In this document: piece after piece, positions 46,501 to 53,515 of the stretch | How positions within the stretch are numbered: the stretch's first letter is position 1 | How the letters are laid out: each line of letters starts with the position of its first letter | Assembly: GCF_021869535.1 (NCBI RefSeq) | Contig: NW_026262593.1 | Span: forward strand, 54,487,318 to 54,551,317 | Direction: 5' to 3' | DNA: 64,000 nucleotides | Origin: Mytilus californianus | Taxonomy: Eukaryota; Mollusca; Bivalvia; Mytilida; Mytilidae | Translations under genes and position numbers: made by a program | Notes under the pieces: generated by a model | The model's database searches: none | What the model saw: the letters and a program-made list of their open reading frames with translations, nothing else | What the model was told of the DNA's origin: nothing

Positions 46501-49500
46501 TTGTATTAATTCATAATTGTTCATTATTTTGACTTGACAGGATAGGGCTTTTATTTACGGAAATTCGTTTCAATTTGAAGTAAATAGTCTACTAATTTAA
46601 ATAAATTACTCTGTTTTGTTAAATACGTTTTTAAACTAACTTCTTTGTTGTACCCTTTCGATTGTTTTTTTACAATCGCTTTTGTCAGATCGCACAATAA
46701 TATATGTCAAGGTCAATGGTGGAAATTACTCTAAGTTTCAAAGAGAATTGGATATGTTGATACATTTTATGAAATATACTTCTTTATTTTTTTCAGGTGA
46801 TGTCATATTCAAGTTTCATGTATAAAAATGCTGGTGTACCACCTCACACAGTAGAATGGGTTGTCTGTGGTACCAGTCTCATAAACATGCTAACAACTAT
46901 CCCAGCCGTACCGTTGATGGAAAGGCTCGGCCGGCGGCCTCTGTTGATATATCCTATGTCATGCATGTTGGTGTCATTCATAGTTCTTACCATTTTCCAT
47001 AATTTACAATATGTAGATCATATGGAGGTGAGTTGCATTTTACTATAGCTGAGGGTCCGGATGGGGTTTACAGAATAGAGTGGTTAAAAAGTTCAGAATA
47101 AAGGGTAACCAATTAAAAGAATAGAGAAAAAATAGGCCTAAAGAATACACCTTATCGCTATTCCCGCTTGACCCGACAATCTGTCCTGCTTGAACTTTTG
47201 AAGTCATACAACAATCACTTTTCCATTGTGGCGTCAGATATTTTCTATTATGACGTCAAAATTTTACGGGAACTTTTGTGATGTCCAGTAATGGCGGACA
47301 AATAGCGATAAGGTGTATAGAGAATAAAAGAGATAAATAAAGAAAAGAGTAAAATGGTCTCAAAAGATAAAGAATAAGGAAATGAGGGACCCACCATCCA
47401 GACTCTAATACCTAGCTTCAATCGACACGTCACTATGTCTTTTATAAGTATGTCTTACATATGCTTATTAAAAATTTCAATGTCGATTTCACTGCTAGTG
47501 GACTGGTAGTTCTCCGTCCGCCAGAAGCCAGTGTATTTCATGTTCATTGTTTATATTGTTTCTAAATTGTGCACTAGCACTGAATCTTAGAATTAAAATT
47601 TTCCGGGCTACATATTAAGGTAAAATTGATATTTGACGGTTTTGACTTTAAGGTTAAGAATTAAGGTTAAGAATTTTTTGTGTTTGATTCTTCGAAACAA
47701 TTTATGCATTTGATCTCAAACTTTACTGCTGAAGGTTGTTCAAGAAACAAATGTAGTATGCACTGAATTCGGTAAACAAAACACGTCAAAGATACCATAA
47801 GACTCATCAGTGACGCCCAAATAAAAAATGTGAAAGGCCAAAATCAAACATAAAGTTGCAGAGCATTCAACCAAAAATTCCCCAAAAATATTGCAAAATA
47901 CAGCTATGGCCATCTTTGCCTCGGGATTCATAAACCTTAGTGTTGACAAATAATTAAAAATTTCATAAACAGAAACTTATAGAAAATTACAGACACAATG
48001 ATATTCCATGTCAACACAAAGTTTTGACTACCGTAGCATATAGCTAGTTGTTGTAACCCTCGATACAAAAAAGTAAAATTACAAAAATACCGAAATCAAA
48101 GGAAAATTCTCCTATCAAATGGCAAAATCAAAAGCTCAAACACATCAAACGAATGGAAAACAACTGTCATATTCCTGACTTGGGACAGGCATTTCCTTAT
48201 GTGGAAAATGGTGGAATAAACCTGGTTTTATAGCTAGCTAAACCTCTCACTTGTATGACAGTCGCATAGAATTCCATTATATTGACATCAATTTGTGAGC
48301 AAAACAAAGTAAAAATGTCAAAAATTGGGGTACAGCAGTCAACATTGTTATATAATCTTAATCACTATAAAACAAATAACTATTTCAACAAAGAAAAACA
48401 AATTGACATAAAGACACTCTACAGACAAAGTACATAGGCAAAAACGAAAGACAAGAATACAAAATTGACCATAGCACAATAACACAATGGCAGGATGTAT
48501 AAGTTCCGAGCCACGTCAAAAGTATATTACCAAAAGTGGACTTTTTTCACACAAAATAATCTAACTTTCACGTGTCACGCCTATAAAATATCGGCCAATT
48601 CCGCATCACGCTTACACCCCAATGAGACCCACTCTAAATGATACGGAAAGTAACATTATACCACTGCATGGGTCAATACCACTGCCACTATAAGTTCCTG
48701 TGGTGACCATCTCAGTGGCAGATCCAGGGAGGGCGAGGGGGGGGGGGGGGGTCCGGGGGTTGGAAACACCCCTTTTTGACGATCAATGCTTTTGAACGGG
48801 AAATTCTGAAGTTTCAGCTTCGTCACATGTTAAATCGAGATGTCCACACAATGACGTTATCATATTGCATCAGCACTTATAAATATCACAACTTCTTTGT
48901 ATGTTCTTAATTACAACATACTCGTTTAATTTTCTTTCATCATATAAAGAATGAAATGCCAGAATATTTCAACTAATTGTATCATATGGGTTACTTATAG
49001 AAGTGTATAGGCCTCTACAACAACATTTAAGCACAATATCTGTCTGATAATTAAGAATCAACTCGTTCTGATATACTACTAATTTTATATTTTTGTAAAT
49101 TTTCACTTCAAGTTTGTTCATTTTTTTTAGAAACGCACACTCGCATGGAAAGTTGTAGACTTGCTCCTCTGTATTTCATATTTTATAATTCTGAATACTA
49201 TATTCATGCATGTTCTTTATTTCAGTCTCATCATAATATATTTGCCATCATAGGCATTATAGCTATGCATACATATGTAATGGGATTTGCATTAGGACTA
49301 GGTTTGTATTTATTTCACTCTTCATTACACAGTTGAAAGACCTATGTGTAAATCTATTGAATATACACATATATGATAATTGCGTTACCTCGATAGCAAA
49401 TTATATCTATACTTAATACACTTAAAATGATGTTTCGGTATACACTTTTGAAAATAGTAACCATAGTAGTGGTGAGGTATCAGAATAAGTTTCCGCTTAT

Positions 49501-51896
49501 ATATTCACTGTTCTTTTCATAGATGGTCTTCCTTTGCCTTAATTCGTAAGAAGTATACACCGAAGTGATTAAGTGAAAAAAAAATTGTCATCTTGCATGC
49601 AATAGTTTATTTTAAATATTTGTAAGAGCATTCATATTATGACTTTTCGTTTTATTGTTTTACTTATAAGTATTTTTTTATAAGACGATATTACAGATAG
49701 GTTCTTCTTAAATGACGCGTCTTGTACTAACACGGTTTTAACAAGCAGTTACATTCATCAAATCAATACAGGTTGTCCCCCTTTGATTATGCATAGCATA
49801 AACTTGTCCAAATGTCAACCAGCGTTTTTAGGTATGATCAACGCAAGTGTTCTGTCAAAGTTTGAATGGACTTTTGATCGTTGACTTTATCAATATTTAC
49901 TAAAATATAAAATATGGAGATGAGATATGATTGCCAATGAACCAACTAACCAACAGAGCCCAAATGAATAGGGTTTGACAATTATACGTATTCGTACGAC
50001 TTTCAACAGTGAACAAAACCCATGTCGTATAGTCAGCTATACAAAAAAAAACCTATGCAAGCCCTCGGCATGACCAGATGTGAAATATTTCAGAAGAAAA
50101 AAAAAACGAACGATTGTCGATTTACGACAAAATATAAACGAAAAACAAACATAGCAACGACAACCACGGAACTACAGGCTCTTGACTTGGGACAGGCACT
50201 TAACGAACGTGGTGTGTTTAAACATGTTTGTGAGCGCAGAGCTTCCCTTAACTTGGGACAATGGTGTAACATTACAACATAAGAATAAATTGTAAAAATC
50301 AGTTACAAATGGCTTGACTCATCAGATCTGCGCAAAGCACAAAAAACAACTAACTTAAAGACACATAATCGTACTTACTGAAAGCTAGTTCAAAGCCGAT
50401 AATAATTATGAATAATAAATAAATTATGTTATCCCGGACTAGATGATGGATTTTTGGTAGCAGCTGAGATGGGTTTAAAAATGTTAAAGCAACTTACGAG
50501 CAAAGTATTCTTTTAATTTGCTGTCATTAATGAGTAATATTACCTATTAATGCTATGCAATATATTTCTATATTTTAATTAATTTGAAAACATAACAAAT
50601 GTCTATTAAACGAAAAAAGTGAGTAATCCTAATTATGATATTATGAAATTTTATTGCATAATTGCAGGTCCTATTCCATTTTTTGTTGTCGGAGAAATTT
50701 TCCGACAAGAACCTCGATCTGCTGCTATGAGCGTATCTTTATGTTTCAACTGGGTGTGTAACTTTATATTGATGCTTGTGTTCCGTTTTATGCAGGTGAG
50801 TGTATTTAAGCTTGTACTGTCTTGTGTCAAAATTTATCACGGGCAATATAGTCTATTGTGGTTCATTAAACGAGCAGGATGGTTATGCCCTCTGGGAATT
50901 TAGGGTCGATACAAAGGGTGTAGATTGAATTTATGCAGTTATAGAAGAGAGGCGAAAGATACCAAAGGAACATTCAAACTCATAAGTAGAAAATAAACTG
51001 ACAACGCAATGGCTGCAAAATGAAAAAGACCATCAGACAAACAATAGTAAACAGAATACAACATAGAAAACTAAAGACTGAGCAACACGAACCTCACCAA
51101 AAACGGGGGTGATCTCAGGTGCTCAGGAAGGGTAAGCAGATCCTGCTTCACATGTGGCACATATAGATCACGTATTTCCATTATTGTAAATCTGGATTTA
51201 TTTGCAGTTTTAGTATGCTGCTTATCTTGTCACTTACCACTGTGCAATGTGCAATGAGTTTTAAATCTAACGACTTGATAAGAAATGTGAGTTATGTCTG
51301 AGACGGAATATATTCATTACTTTTTGTAGTACAAGATATTCTCTTCTTTATATATGTCTGATTGGGTTGCTCACCCAATGTTGTCAATATAACGGAACTA
51401 TAAAGAACTGTCATACAACTAGGAGGTTTACCTAGCCATAAAACCTGGTTAAACCTTCGGAAAATGCCTGTACCAAGTTAGGAATATGACAGTTGTTTTC
51501 CATTCATTCCGTCTAACGTTTGATTTTTGTCAGTTATTATGGATGTCCCCTTTTTGAATTTACCTTGGATTTCGGTATTTTTGTTAATACGTTTTTACAT
51601 TGACATGTTTGTTTGTCGAAACGTATAATTCAGAACAATTCCTTCATAAGTATCCATTTTAATTTGTTTATATGATTTTCTATTTTCAGAAAGGATTACA
51701 GGGATATGTCTATCTGCCGTTTTGTGTTGTTCTTATATCAACAATAACTTTCATAGTATTAGTTGTTCCCGAAACAAAAAATCGCACGTTTGACGACGTA
51801 GCAGCAGAGCTGTCACATGGTTTTAGACTAAGAAAACGAAAAGGAGGCTTACCGGAAAAGGAAGAGAACAGTGAACTTAAACCAATGACAACCTGA
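28536..51896 (+). CDS. SLC2A-like: Facilitative hexose transporter, SLC2A/GLUT family (class II-like), 11 coding exons, complete
   Basis: Predicted sugar uniporter of the plasma membrane, major facilitator superfamily. Joined exons: 28536-28550, 35477-35584, 36826-37121, 40898-41022, 41776-41916, 42641-42778, 46279-46466, 46797-47027, 49226-49301, 50668-50795, 51690-51896. They total 1653 nt with matching phases, giving 550 residues and TGA. Seen: TM1 with GYSIGDVNNP (about 30-39); an extended N-glycosylatable loop (42-110); LLWS at the start of TM2; LGRK (138-141); QQLFITVGIL in TM5 (Q209 = GLUT1 Q161); PESPR 257-261; QQASGINA 330-337 in TM7 (Q330, Q331, N336 = GLUT1 Q282, Q283, N288); RLGRR 380-384; GPIPFF 440-445; W468 and N471 in TM10-11; PETK 509-512. 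Family knowledge: class I members carry QLS in TM7 and W in PIPW; here these are QAG and PIPF, and LGRKG and QLFITVGIL resemble GLUT5, so class II is inferred. Substrate is not determinable. Start chosen by the CCATGG context and phase; it could be a lineage-specific paralogue. Confidence 0.93.
29135..30330. mobile_element. ~1.2-kb foldback (long inverted repeat) element in transporter intron 1
   Basis: The left arm starts GGAACTTGGGGACAGGACAC (29135). The right arm ends with the inverted equivalent, GTCCTGTCCCGAAGTACC (30312-30329). Matching inner words include TTTCGCGTGTTTATGTAT / ATACATAAACACGCGAAAAT, ACTTGTATTTGCTATTTAC / GTAAATAGCAAATACAAGTC and GTGCGCAGCTAAGAAACAAC / GTTGTTTCTTGGGTGCGCAC (29516 and 29828). 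Arms are interrupted by indels. The loop is occupied by the MITE at 29558-29790. No coding capacity, so presumably non-autonomous. Confidence 0.8.
29558..29790. mobile_element. Harbinger-like MITE nested in the foldback
   Basis: Perfect 23-bp terminal inverted repeats beginning GGGAGCTACCATTTGATTTT, flanked by TTA at 29555-29557 and 29791-29793. The interior has a degenerate 'TCCTGCCTTTTTTT' repeat on one strand. Three-base TTA/TWA duplications and GG-starting ends are typical of PIF/Harbinger elements; that class is an inference. No transposase. Confidence 0.88.
30395..30596. mobile_element. MITE-like element, TAAGGATGTT ends (copy 1)
   Basis: TAAGGATGTT at 30395 and AACATCCTTA at 30587-30596. 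The interior shares 'AAATTGATAGTATA', 'ATAAATAACG' and 'GGATAAAA.TAGAGGATTC' with copy 2 at 34512-34695. An internal duplication of 'ACATGGATAAAA.TAGAGGAT' is present. Confidence 0.78.
30597..32554. other. Transporter intron 1, no further feature
   Basis: AT-rich. Contains an A/C-rich stretch near 30900-30935 and a small R8-like phrase ('TCCAGACCCTCAATAATGA') near 31620. Nothing else recognised. Confidence 0.4.
32555..33140 (+). repeat. Tandem dispersed repeat R4, three diverged units
   Basis: Units contain 'CAAAACTCAGACCAAGTTTG', 'GGCGTCACTTATGGCGTTCT', 'AGAGTTATGCCC' and 'GTTATGAAACTTATACACAA'. The run closes with 'GCAATGGGCACATTCTCCAT'. Also at 37383-37820, 38155-38410, 39280-39510 and 44040-44850, all in + orientation. 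Confidence 0.8.
33141..33879. other. Transporter intron 1, unassigned
   Basis: Two minus-strand ORFs (33289-33540 and 33553-33750) lie close together but carry no recognisable motif. Probably decayed repeat sequence. Confidence 0.35.
33880..34165 (-). repeat. R8 repeat, inverted copy
   Basis: T-rich mirror of the R8 family: 'ACAATTCTCTATTCTTTATA', 'CCATTATTCCCTATTC', ending 'TCTGTAAACCCAATCCAGAC'. An unrelated-looking insert with two 'AAAGGCTATATCGC' words sits at about 34030-34120. Confidence 0.65.
34512..34695. mobile_element. MITE-like element, TAAGGATGTT ends (copy 2)
   Basis: TAAGGATGTT at 34512-34521 and AACATTCTTA at 34686-34695; interior collinear with copy 1 at 30395-30596. Confidence 0.75.
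35477..35584 (+). CDS. SLC2A-like: Transporter exon 2 (residues 6-41, TM1)
   Basis: Bounded by TACTTTCAG and GTGAGT; 108 nt, phase 0 on both sides. It encodes a basic cytosolic start (RKVKYTR) and TM1 with the family-typical GYSIGDVNNP segment. GLUT proteins have GYN.G..N.P at this place. Confidence 0.93.
36546..36690 (-). mobile_element. RT2 3'-end fragment next to exon 3
   Basis: 'GAGGCTGAAGATACCAAGGG', 'CATTCAAAATTCATAAGTCG', 'CTGACAACGTCATGGC' and 'ACACTGAATAGAGAAC' are the RT2 3' end on the - strand, within about 140 bp of the exon 3 acceptor. Confidence 0.75.
36826..37121 (+). CDS. SLC2A-like: Transporter exon 3 (residues 42-140, exofacial loop 1 and TM2)
   Basis: Bounded by CCTGTTACAG and GTATGT, 296 nt, ending after two bases of Arg140. 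About 69 residues separate TM1 from LLWS. The middle is Ser/Thr-rich with N-X-S/T sites at N74, N87 and N90. TM2 ends in GKLAERLGR, the conserved loop 2-3 arginine motif. A fragment of the RT2-family 3' end lies just upstream (36546-36690). Confidence 0.95.
37383..37820 (+). repeat. 219-bp tandem duplication within repeat R4
   Basis: Two near-identical units, each opening GGAGGGGGCATTAAGGTTTA (37382 and 37601), with CGTCTGTCCGTCAGTACGTC and CTTTAGTTTGCCTCAACCAA, closing 'CTTTACTGTGATAC'. Confidence 0.92.
38155..38410 (+). repeat. R4 repeat
   Basis: 'GCGTCACTTTTACCTATATA', 'GAGTTATGCCTCTTTACAAA', 'CTTAAGTTTGCCTCAACCAA' and 'GTCCCATGGACACATTCCCC'. Confidence 0.75.
38505..38600 (-). mobile_element. 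RT1 3'-end fragment (R5)
   Basis: 'TGAGAATGGAAATGGGGAAT', 'GTGTCAAAGAGACAACAACC' and 'CCAACAGGTCTTCAATG' match 9795-9895. Confidence 0.8.
39280..39510 (+). repeat. R4 repeat
   Basis: 'AAAGTGGTGTCACTTTCAAC', 'GTTATGAAACTTATACACAA', 'CATCTGTGTCCCATGGACAC'. Confidence 0.75.
40640..40860 (+). repeat. R8 repeat abutting exon 4
   Basis: Runs from 'GGCTGGATGCGTTTTACAGA' to 'CACTCCAGACCCTCA', with A-rich AGAATAGAGAAAA words between. Its end is under 40 bp from the exon 4 acceptor, so the element probably contributes intron sequence close to the branch-point region. Confidence 0.7.
40898..41022 (+). CDS. SLC2A-like: Transporter exon 4 (residues 140-182, TM3 and start of TM4)
   Basis: Bounded by TATTTTCAG and GTATTG. 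125 nt, entering with the last base of Arg140 and leaving with the first base of Gly182. Encodes KGGMMAIT at the start of TM3 and SFECVIVHRALVG in TM4, aligning with the SFE...R...G pattern of GLUTs. An R8 repeat ends less than 40 bp before the acceptor. Confidence 0.95.
41340..41625. repeat. A/AAAT-rich low-complexity stretch in intron 4
   Basis: Extended run of AAATAAATA and AATAATTTGATAAAAAAAT words, with the latter directly duplicated at about 41457-41505. The 109-codon ORF on the - strand is low-complexity only. Confidence 0.7.
41776..41916 (+). CDS. SLC2A-like: Transporter exon 5 (residues 182-229, TM4-TM5)
   Basis: Bounded by TTTTTCTAG and GTAAGT; 141 nt, phase 1 to phase 1. Contains YLAEISPKKIRGAVG, the conserved loop 4-5 E...R.RG motif, and QQLFITVGIL in TM5, where Q209 aligns with the sugar-contacting Q161 of GLUT1. 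Confidence 0.96.
42641..42778 (+). CDS. SLC2A-like: Transporter exon 6 (residues 229-275, TM6 and PESPR)
   Basis: Bounded by TTTCTTGCAG and GTAGGT; 138 nt, phase 1 to phase 1. Encodes the LWP start of TM6 and FCPESPRYLL, the signature that opens the central cytosolic loop. A second, more consensus donor (GTATGT) begins four bases downstream at 42783. Only the first donor keeps the frame into exon 7. Confidence 0.95.
42840..43520 (+). repeat. R11-type dispersed repeat with tandem units
   Basis: 'TTCTCCTCTAAACTGCTTAA' and 'CCAACATGGCTGCCTTG' open it. Then units with 'AGGAGCTAGGTTAAAAGTGT' (43317 and 43470) and 'AACCTAAAAATTGGAG / ATCTGAAAATTGGAA' repeat about every 155-180 bp. Confidence 0.7.
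44040..44850 (+). repeat. R4-related tandem repeat, four units of about 170 bp
   Basis: Units share 'TAGCGCTC.CA.GTGTACAA', 'TTGCCAGA.TTTTATGAAAC', 'ATCATAGGTTTATATCAGCA' and 'AAAAGAGTTATGCCC', at about 44130, 44295, 44460 and 44615. The opening 'TGTCCGTCCGTCTGTATGTG' is typical of the family. Confidence 0.85.
44895..45000 (+). mobile_element. RT2 3'-end fragment
   Basis: 'TCATCGACTTATGAGTTTGA' and 'ATATCCCTTTGGTATCTCTA' followed by GCCTCTCTT match the element terminus at 57420-57462. Confidence 0.65.
45086..45176 (+). repeat. R1 fragment, left side of a MITE insertion
   Basis: 'GTGGTATGATTGCCAATGAG', 'CGGCTTTCAACAATGACCAA' and 'CCGTACCACATA'. R1 resumes after the MITE with GCAAGCTATAAAAGG, matching 'GTCAGCTATA' or 'GTCGACTATAAAAGG' in other copies. 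Confidence 0.8.
45177..45940. mobile_element. 764-bp TA-flanked MITE filled with AGAACTG/CAGTTCT palindromes
   Basis: Perfect 24-bp terminal inverted repeats (45177-45200 and 45917-45940) beginning CAGTGGAGATCACTTCTAAC, with TA on each side (45175-45176, 45941-45942). CAGT-type ends and a TA duplication suggest Tc1/mariner mobilisation. The interior has dozens of AGAACTG or CAGTTCT words in both orientations, many fused as AGAACTGTTCT or AGAACAGTTCT, apart from a short AT-rich centre near 45500-45620. No transposase. Inserted into an R1 repeat in transporter intron 6. Confidence 0.93.
46110..46165 (-). repeat. R1 fragment, inverted
   Basis: 'GAGAGTTGTCTCATTGGCAT' and 'TCATACCACATCTTCTTATA'. 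It lies about 115 bp before exon 7. Confidence 0.8.
46279..46466 (+). CDS. SLC2A-like: Transporter exon 7 (residues 275-337, cytosolic loop and TM7)
   Basis: Bounded by TCTTTGACAG and GTAGGT; 188 nt, phase 1 to phase 0. Encodes an acidic, helical cytosolic loop (EDELDEMKAEASKQ) and TM7 with QAGQQASGINA, which holds the paired glutamines and asparagine of the sugar site. The preceding QLS of class I is QAG here. The GT at 46471 would break the frame. Confidence 0.95.
46797..47027 (+). CDS. SLC2A-like: Transporter exon 8 (residues 338-414, TM7 end to TM9)
   Basis: Bounded by TTTTTTTCAG and GTGAGT; 231 nt, phase 0 on both sides. Encodes VMSYSSFMYKNAG, TM8 and MERLGRRPLL, the second conserved LGRR loop between TM8 and TM9. 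An R8 repeat with a nested MITE starts about 20 bp after the donor. Confidence 0.96.
47045..47410 (+). repeat. R8 repeat carrying a nested MITE
   Basis: Opens GAGGGTCCGGATGGGGTTTA (about 20 bp after the exon 8 donor) and closes CCACCATCCAGACTCT, imperfect inverted ends. The A-rich interior is split at 47147 by the MITE at 47148-47315. Confidence 0.8.
47148..47315. mobile_element. 168-bp TA-flanked MITE
   Basis: Perfect inverted ends CACCTTATCGCTATT / AATAGCGATAAGGTG with TA on both sides (47146-47147, 47316-47317). Removing it and one TA restores the R8-type run AAAGAATAGAGAATAAAA seen in sister copies. Tc1/mariner-type by its TA target; non-coding. Confidence 0.9.
47735..47960 (+). repeat. 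Dispersed repeat R12
   Basis: 'CGTCAAAGATACCATAAGAC', 'TCATCAGTGACGCCCAAATA', 'GAAAGGCCAAAATCAAA'. A collinear copy is at 55125-55380 and an inverted fragment at 63000-63110. Confidence 0.7.
48060..48530 (+). repeat. Interspersed repeat R2, long copy
   Basis: 'AACAACTGTCATATTCCTGA', 'AACCTGGTTTTATAGCTAGC', 'TTGGGGTACAGCAGTCAACA', 'GGCAGGATGTATAAGTTCCG'; collinear with 10771-11240. Confidence 0.88.
48720..48800 (+). repeat. G-rich tract with G15 run
   Basis: G15 at 48737-48751 followed by TCCGGGGGTTGG. G-quadruplex potential; flanks ('GATCCAGGGAGGGCGAG', 'AACACCCCTTTTTGACGATC') look like part of a dispersed repeat. Confidence 0.8.
49226..49301 (+). CDS. SLC2A-like: Transporter exon 9 (residues 415-440, TM10 start)
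   Basis: Bounded by CTTTATTTCAG and GTTTGT; 76 nt, phase 0 to phase 1. Encodes NIFAIIGIIAMHTYVMGFAL, corresponding to the TM9/10 segment before the GPxPIP motif. The donor is weaker than the others. Confidence 0.92.
49908..50345 (+). repeat. Interspersed repeat R1, long copy
   Basis: 'GAGATATGATTGCCAATGAA', 'CGACTTTCAACAGTGAACAA', 'CCATGTCGTATAGTCAGCTA', 'AACATGTTTGTGAGCGCAGA', 'GGTGTAACATTACAACATAA'; collinear with 4302-4620. The 86-codon ORF inside is incidental. Confidence 0.85.
50668..50795 (+). CDS. SLC2A-like: Transporter exon 10 (residues 440-482, GPIPFF, TM10-11)
   Basis: Bounded by ATAATTGCAG and GTGAGT; 128 nt, phase 1 to phase 0. Encodes GPIPFFVVGEIFRQEPRSAA, with E449 matching GLUT1 E393 and R456 of the conserved PR pair, then FNW..NF with W468 (GLUT1 W412). 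Position 444 is Phe where class I has Trp388. Confidence 0.96.
50945..51175 (-). mobile_element. 5'-truncated RT2 3' end
   Basis: From 'GAGAGGCGAAAGATACCAAA' to 'GCAGATCCTGCTTCACATGT' on the + strand, the inverse of 57265-57462. Lies 150 bp after exon 10. Confidence 0.85.
51385..51605 (-). repeat. Interspersed repeat R2, inverted copy
   Basis: 'CTGTCATACAACTAGGAGGT', 'TAGCCATAAAACCTGG', 'ATATGACAGTTGTTTTCCAT', 'TTCGGTATTTTTGTTAATAC' are the reverse complement of R2. Ends about 85 bp before exon 11. Confidence 0.85.
51690..51896 (+). CDS. SLC2A-like: Transporter exon 11 (residues 483-550, TM12, C-terminus, stop)
   Basis: Acceptor CTATTTTCAG; 207 nt including TGA. Encodes TM12 and VPETKNRTFDDV, the conserved PETKxRTF motif after TM12, then a basic stretch (RLRKRKGG) and an acidic, hydrophilic tail ending LKPMTT. 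Confidence 0.96.
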   Translation, partial: KGLQGYVYLPFCVVLISTITFIVLVVPETKNRTFDDVAAELSHGFRLRKRKGGLPEKEENSELKPMTT

Positions 51897-51912
51897 TAAT
51901 CTGGAAAATCGA

Positions 51913-51918
51913 AATAAA
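51913..51918 (+). terminator. Candidate polyadenylation signal AATAAA
   Basis: AATAAA lies 17 nt after the transporter stop codon, followed by a T-rich stretch. If used, the 3' UTR would be very short, so a later signal is equally possible. Confidence 0.4.
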
Positions 51919-52394
51919 TACAATTTTTCAAACTGATTTGTTTAAATATTGGTTATACACATGTAATCCCTTTTTTACATGACTTGTCTACAATTTCCTC
52001 AGTGGCTTATGCTGCTGACTTAACGAAATTGACTACTAAATTTGATGCGTACATGAATACATGTAAATACTTGAATATGTTAGAGCTATATGACCAAAAG
52101 GGACATAAAAAAGCCGTAGTCATTTAAGATCAACTTAATAGAGGGGGTTGTTACCTTAGTTTCTTAATAATTTCTAAATTTATCAGCGGATAATTAAAGA
52201 AAGTGCTTTATAAATCATGTCAGTACCGAAGCAATGACTACTGATTCGATGGTACTCTCAGGGACAAACATTCCACCACTAGAGGTATATTGACCCAGTG
52301 CTCGAAAATGAAACTAAAATTTTATAAATTACTTTCTTTAGAAATTCTGAATTCTTAAGCTGAGAACTTCTGAAATGTATTTTATATATATTTA
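51919..52394. other. Downstream of the transporter, unassigned
   Basis: No gene seen. 'TCAGTACCGAAGCAATGACT' near 52220 resembles 'TCAGTATCGAAGCACTTACT' near 62890, a diverged repeat. Confidence 0.4.
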
Positions 52395-52590
52395 TATATA
52401 GAATGGCGAAGATATCAAAGGGATATTCTAACTCATAAGTGGAAAACAAACTGACTATGCCATGGCAAAAAACGAAAAACGATCAAAGAAAAATAACAGT
52501 AATATATAAAACACACCATAGAAAACTAAAGACTGAGCAAAACTGGTACCCAACCAAAAACCTTGTGATCCGGAATTGTAATCAGATCCG
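52395..52590 (-). mobile_element. RT2 3'-end fragment
   Basis: 'GGCGAAGATATCAAAGGGAT', 'CTAACTCATAAGTGGAAAAC', 'AAACTAAAGACTGAGCAAAA'; element 3' end on the - strand. Confidence 0.75.
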
Positions 52591-53334
52591 GAGGTGTTAT
52601 TCGGTTTAAATTATGTTTAAATCTCCCGCTACATAATTACACGAGACTGACCGGTTGAACAGAAAGCTGAACAAGTCAATATTTTGCGTTGAATGTACAA
52701 ATTCAATTCAATATTTACTTAATACATAAACAAATGGATAATGTGGTAAAAAATAAAAGACATGACTACTCTTTAGATATAATGGATATCTTTAACAACA
52801 TAGCTAAAAATGAACAATTCATGTGCAACTCAAAGAACCTAGAGAACGGAACTACCTGACGCAAATGAAACTCTAATTTATTTTACTCCTGTACGAACGT
52901 TTTAATTAACGTCGGCAGAATACCTCTATATTCAGCATGTTTTTGTCGGCTAATGTCCTATTTCCGATTGTGATATTTCGACCGAGGTTGGATTCGCATG
53001 GTGGGTGATGCAGGCAAAGCAGTGGGTGCTTTCTCTGTCGAGGCACCCGGGCAAGTTACTTTTGGAGTTTGTGAAATTTGAACATCGGTAGACTATTTTC
53101 GCATCTATTGTATCATCGTCTTTTAAGAATGTATTTCACCAATTAGTTCAAGTATGACCTAATTAATGAAAACAACACATTAGATGTGTCTGAAGCTCCT
53201 ATTTGGATTTAAAGTTTATACGATCCTCTTGAGTTTTTGCATCGCTCTAGCGCTACTACTTTTTGCGATCGGTTTTAATGGTAATAATATAGAACAGATA
53301 CTATACAAATATTATTTCTCAATATTATAATTTG
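52591..53334. other. Unassigned intergenic sequence
   Basis: A relatively GC-richer stretch at 52970-53070 contains 'GGTGGGTGATGCAGGCAAAG' and 'GTCGAGGCACCCGGGCAAG', not recognised. No gene seen. Confidence 0.4.
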
Positions 53335-53515
53335 TGGAGCAGGATCTGCTTACCCTTCAAGAGCACCTGAGATCACCCCCGTTTTAGTTGGGTTCGTGGT
53401 GTTCACTCTTTAGTTTTCTGTTTTAACTTGTGTTTTATGTACTGTTGTTTGTCTTCGACTTATGAGTTTGAATATCCCTCGAGGAATATCCCTTTGATGT
53501 CTTTCGCAACTCTTT
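53335..53515 (+). mobile_element. RT2 3'-end fragment
   Basis: 'GGAGCAGGATCTGCTTACCC', 'GAGCACCTGAGATCACCCCC', 'TGTTTGTCTTCGACTTATGA', ending 'TTTGATGTCTTTCGCAACTC'. Confidence 0.82.
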
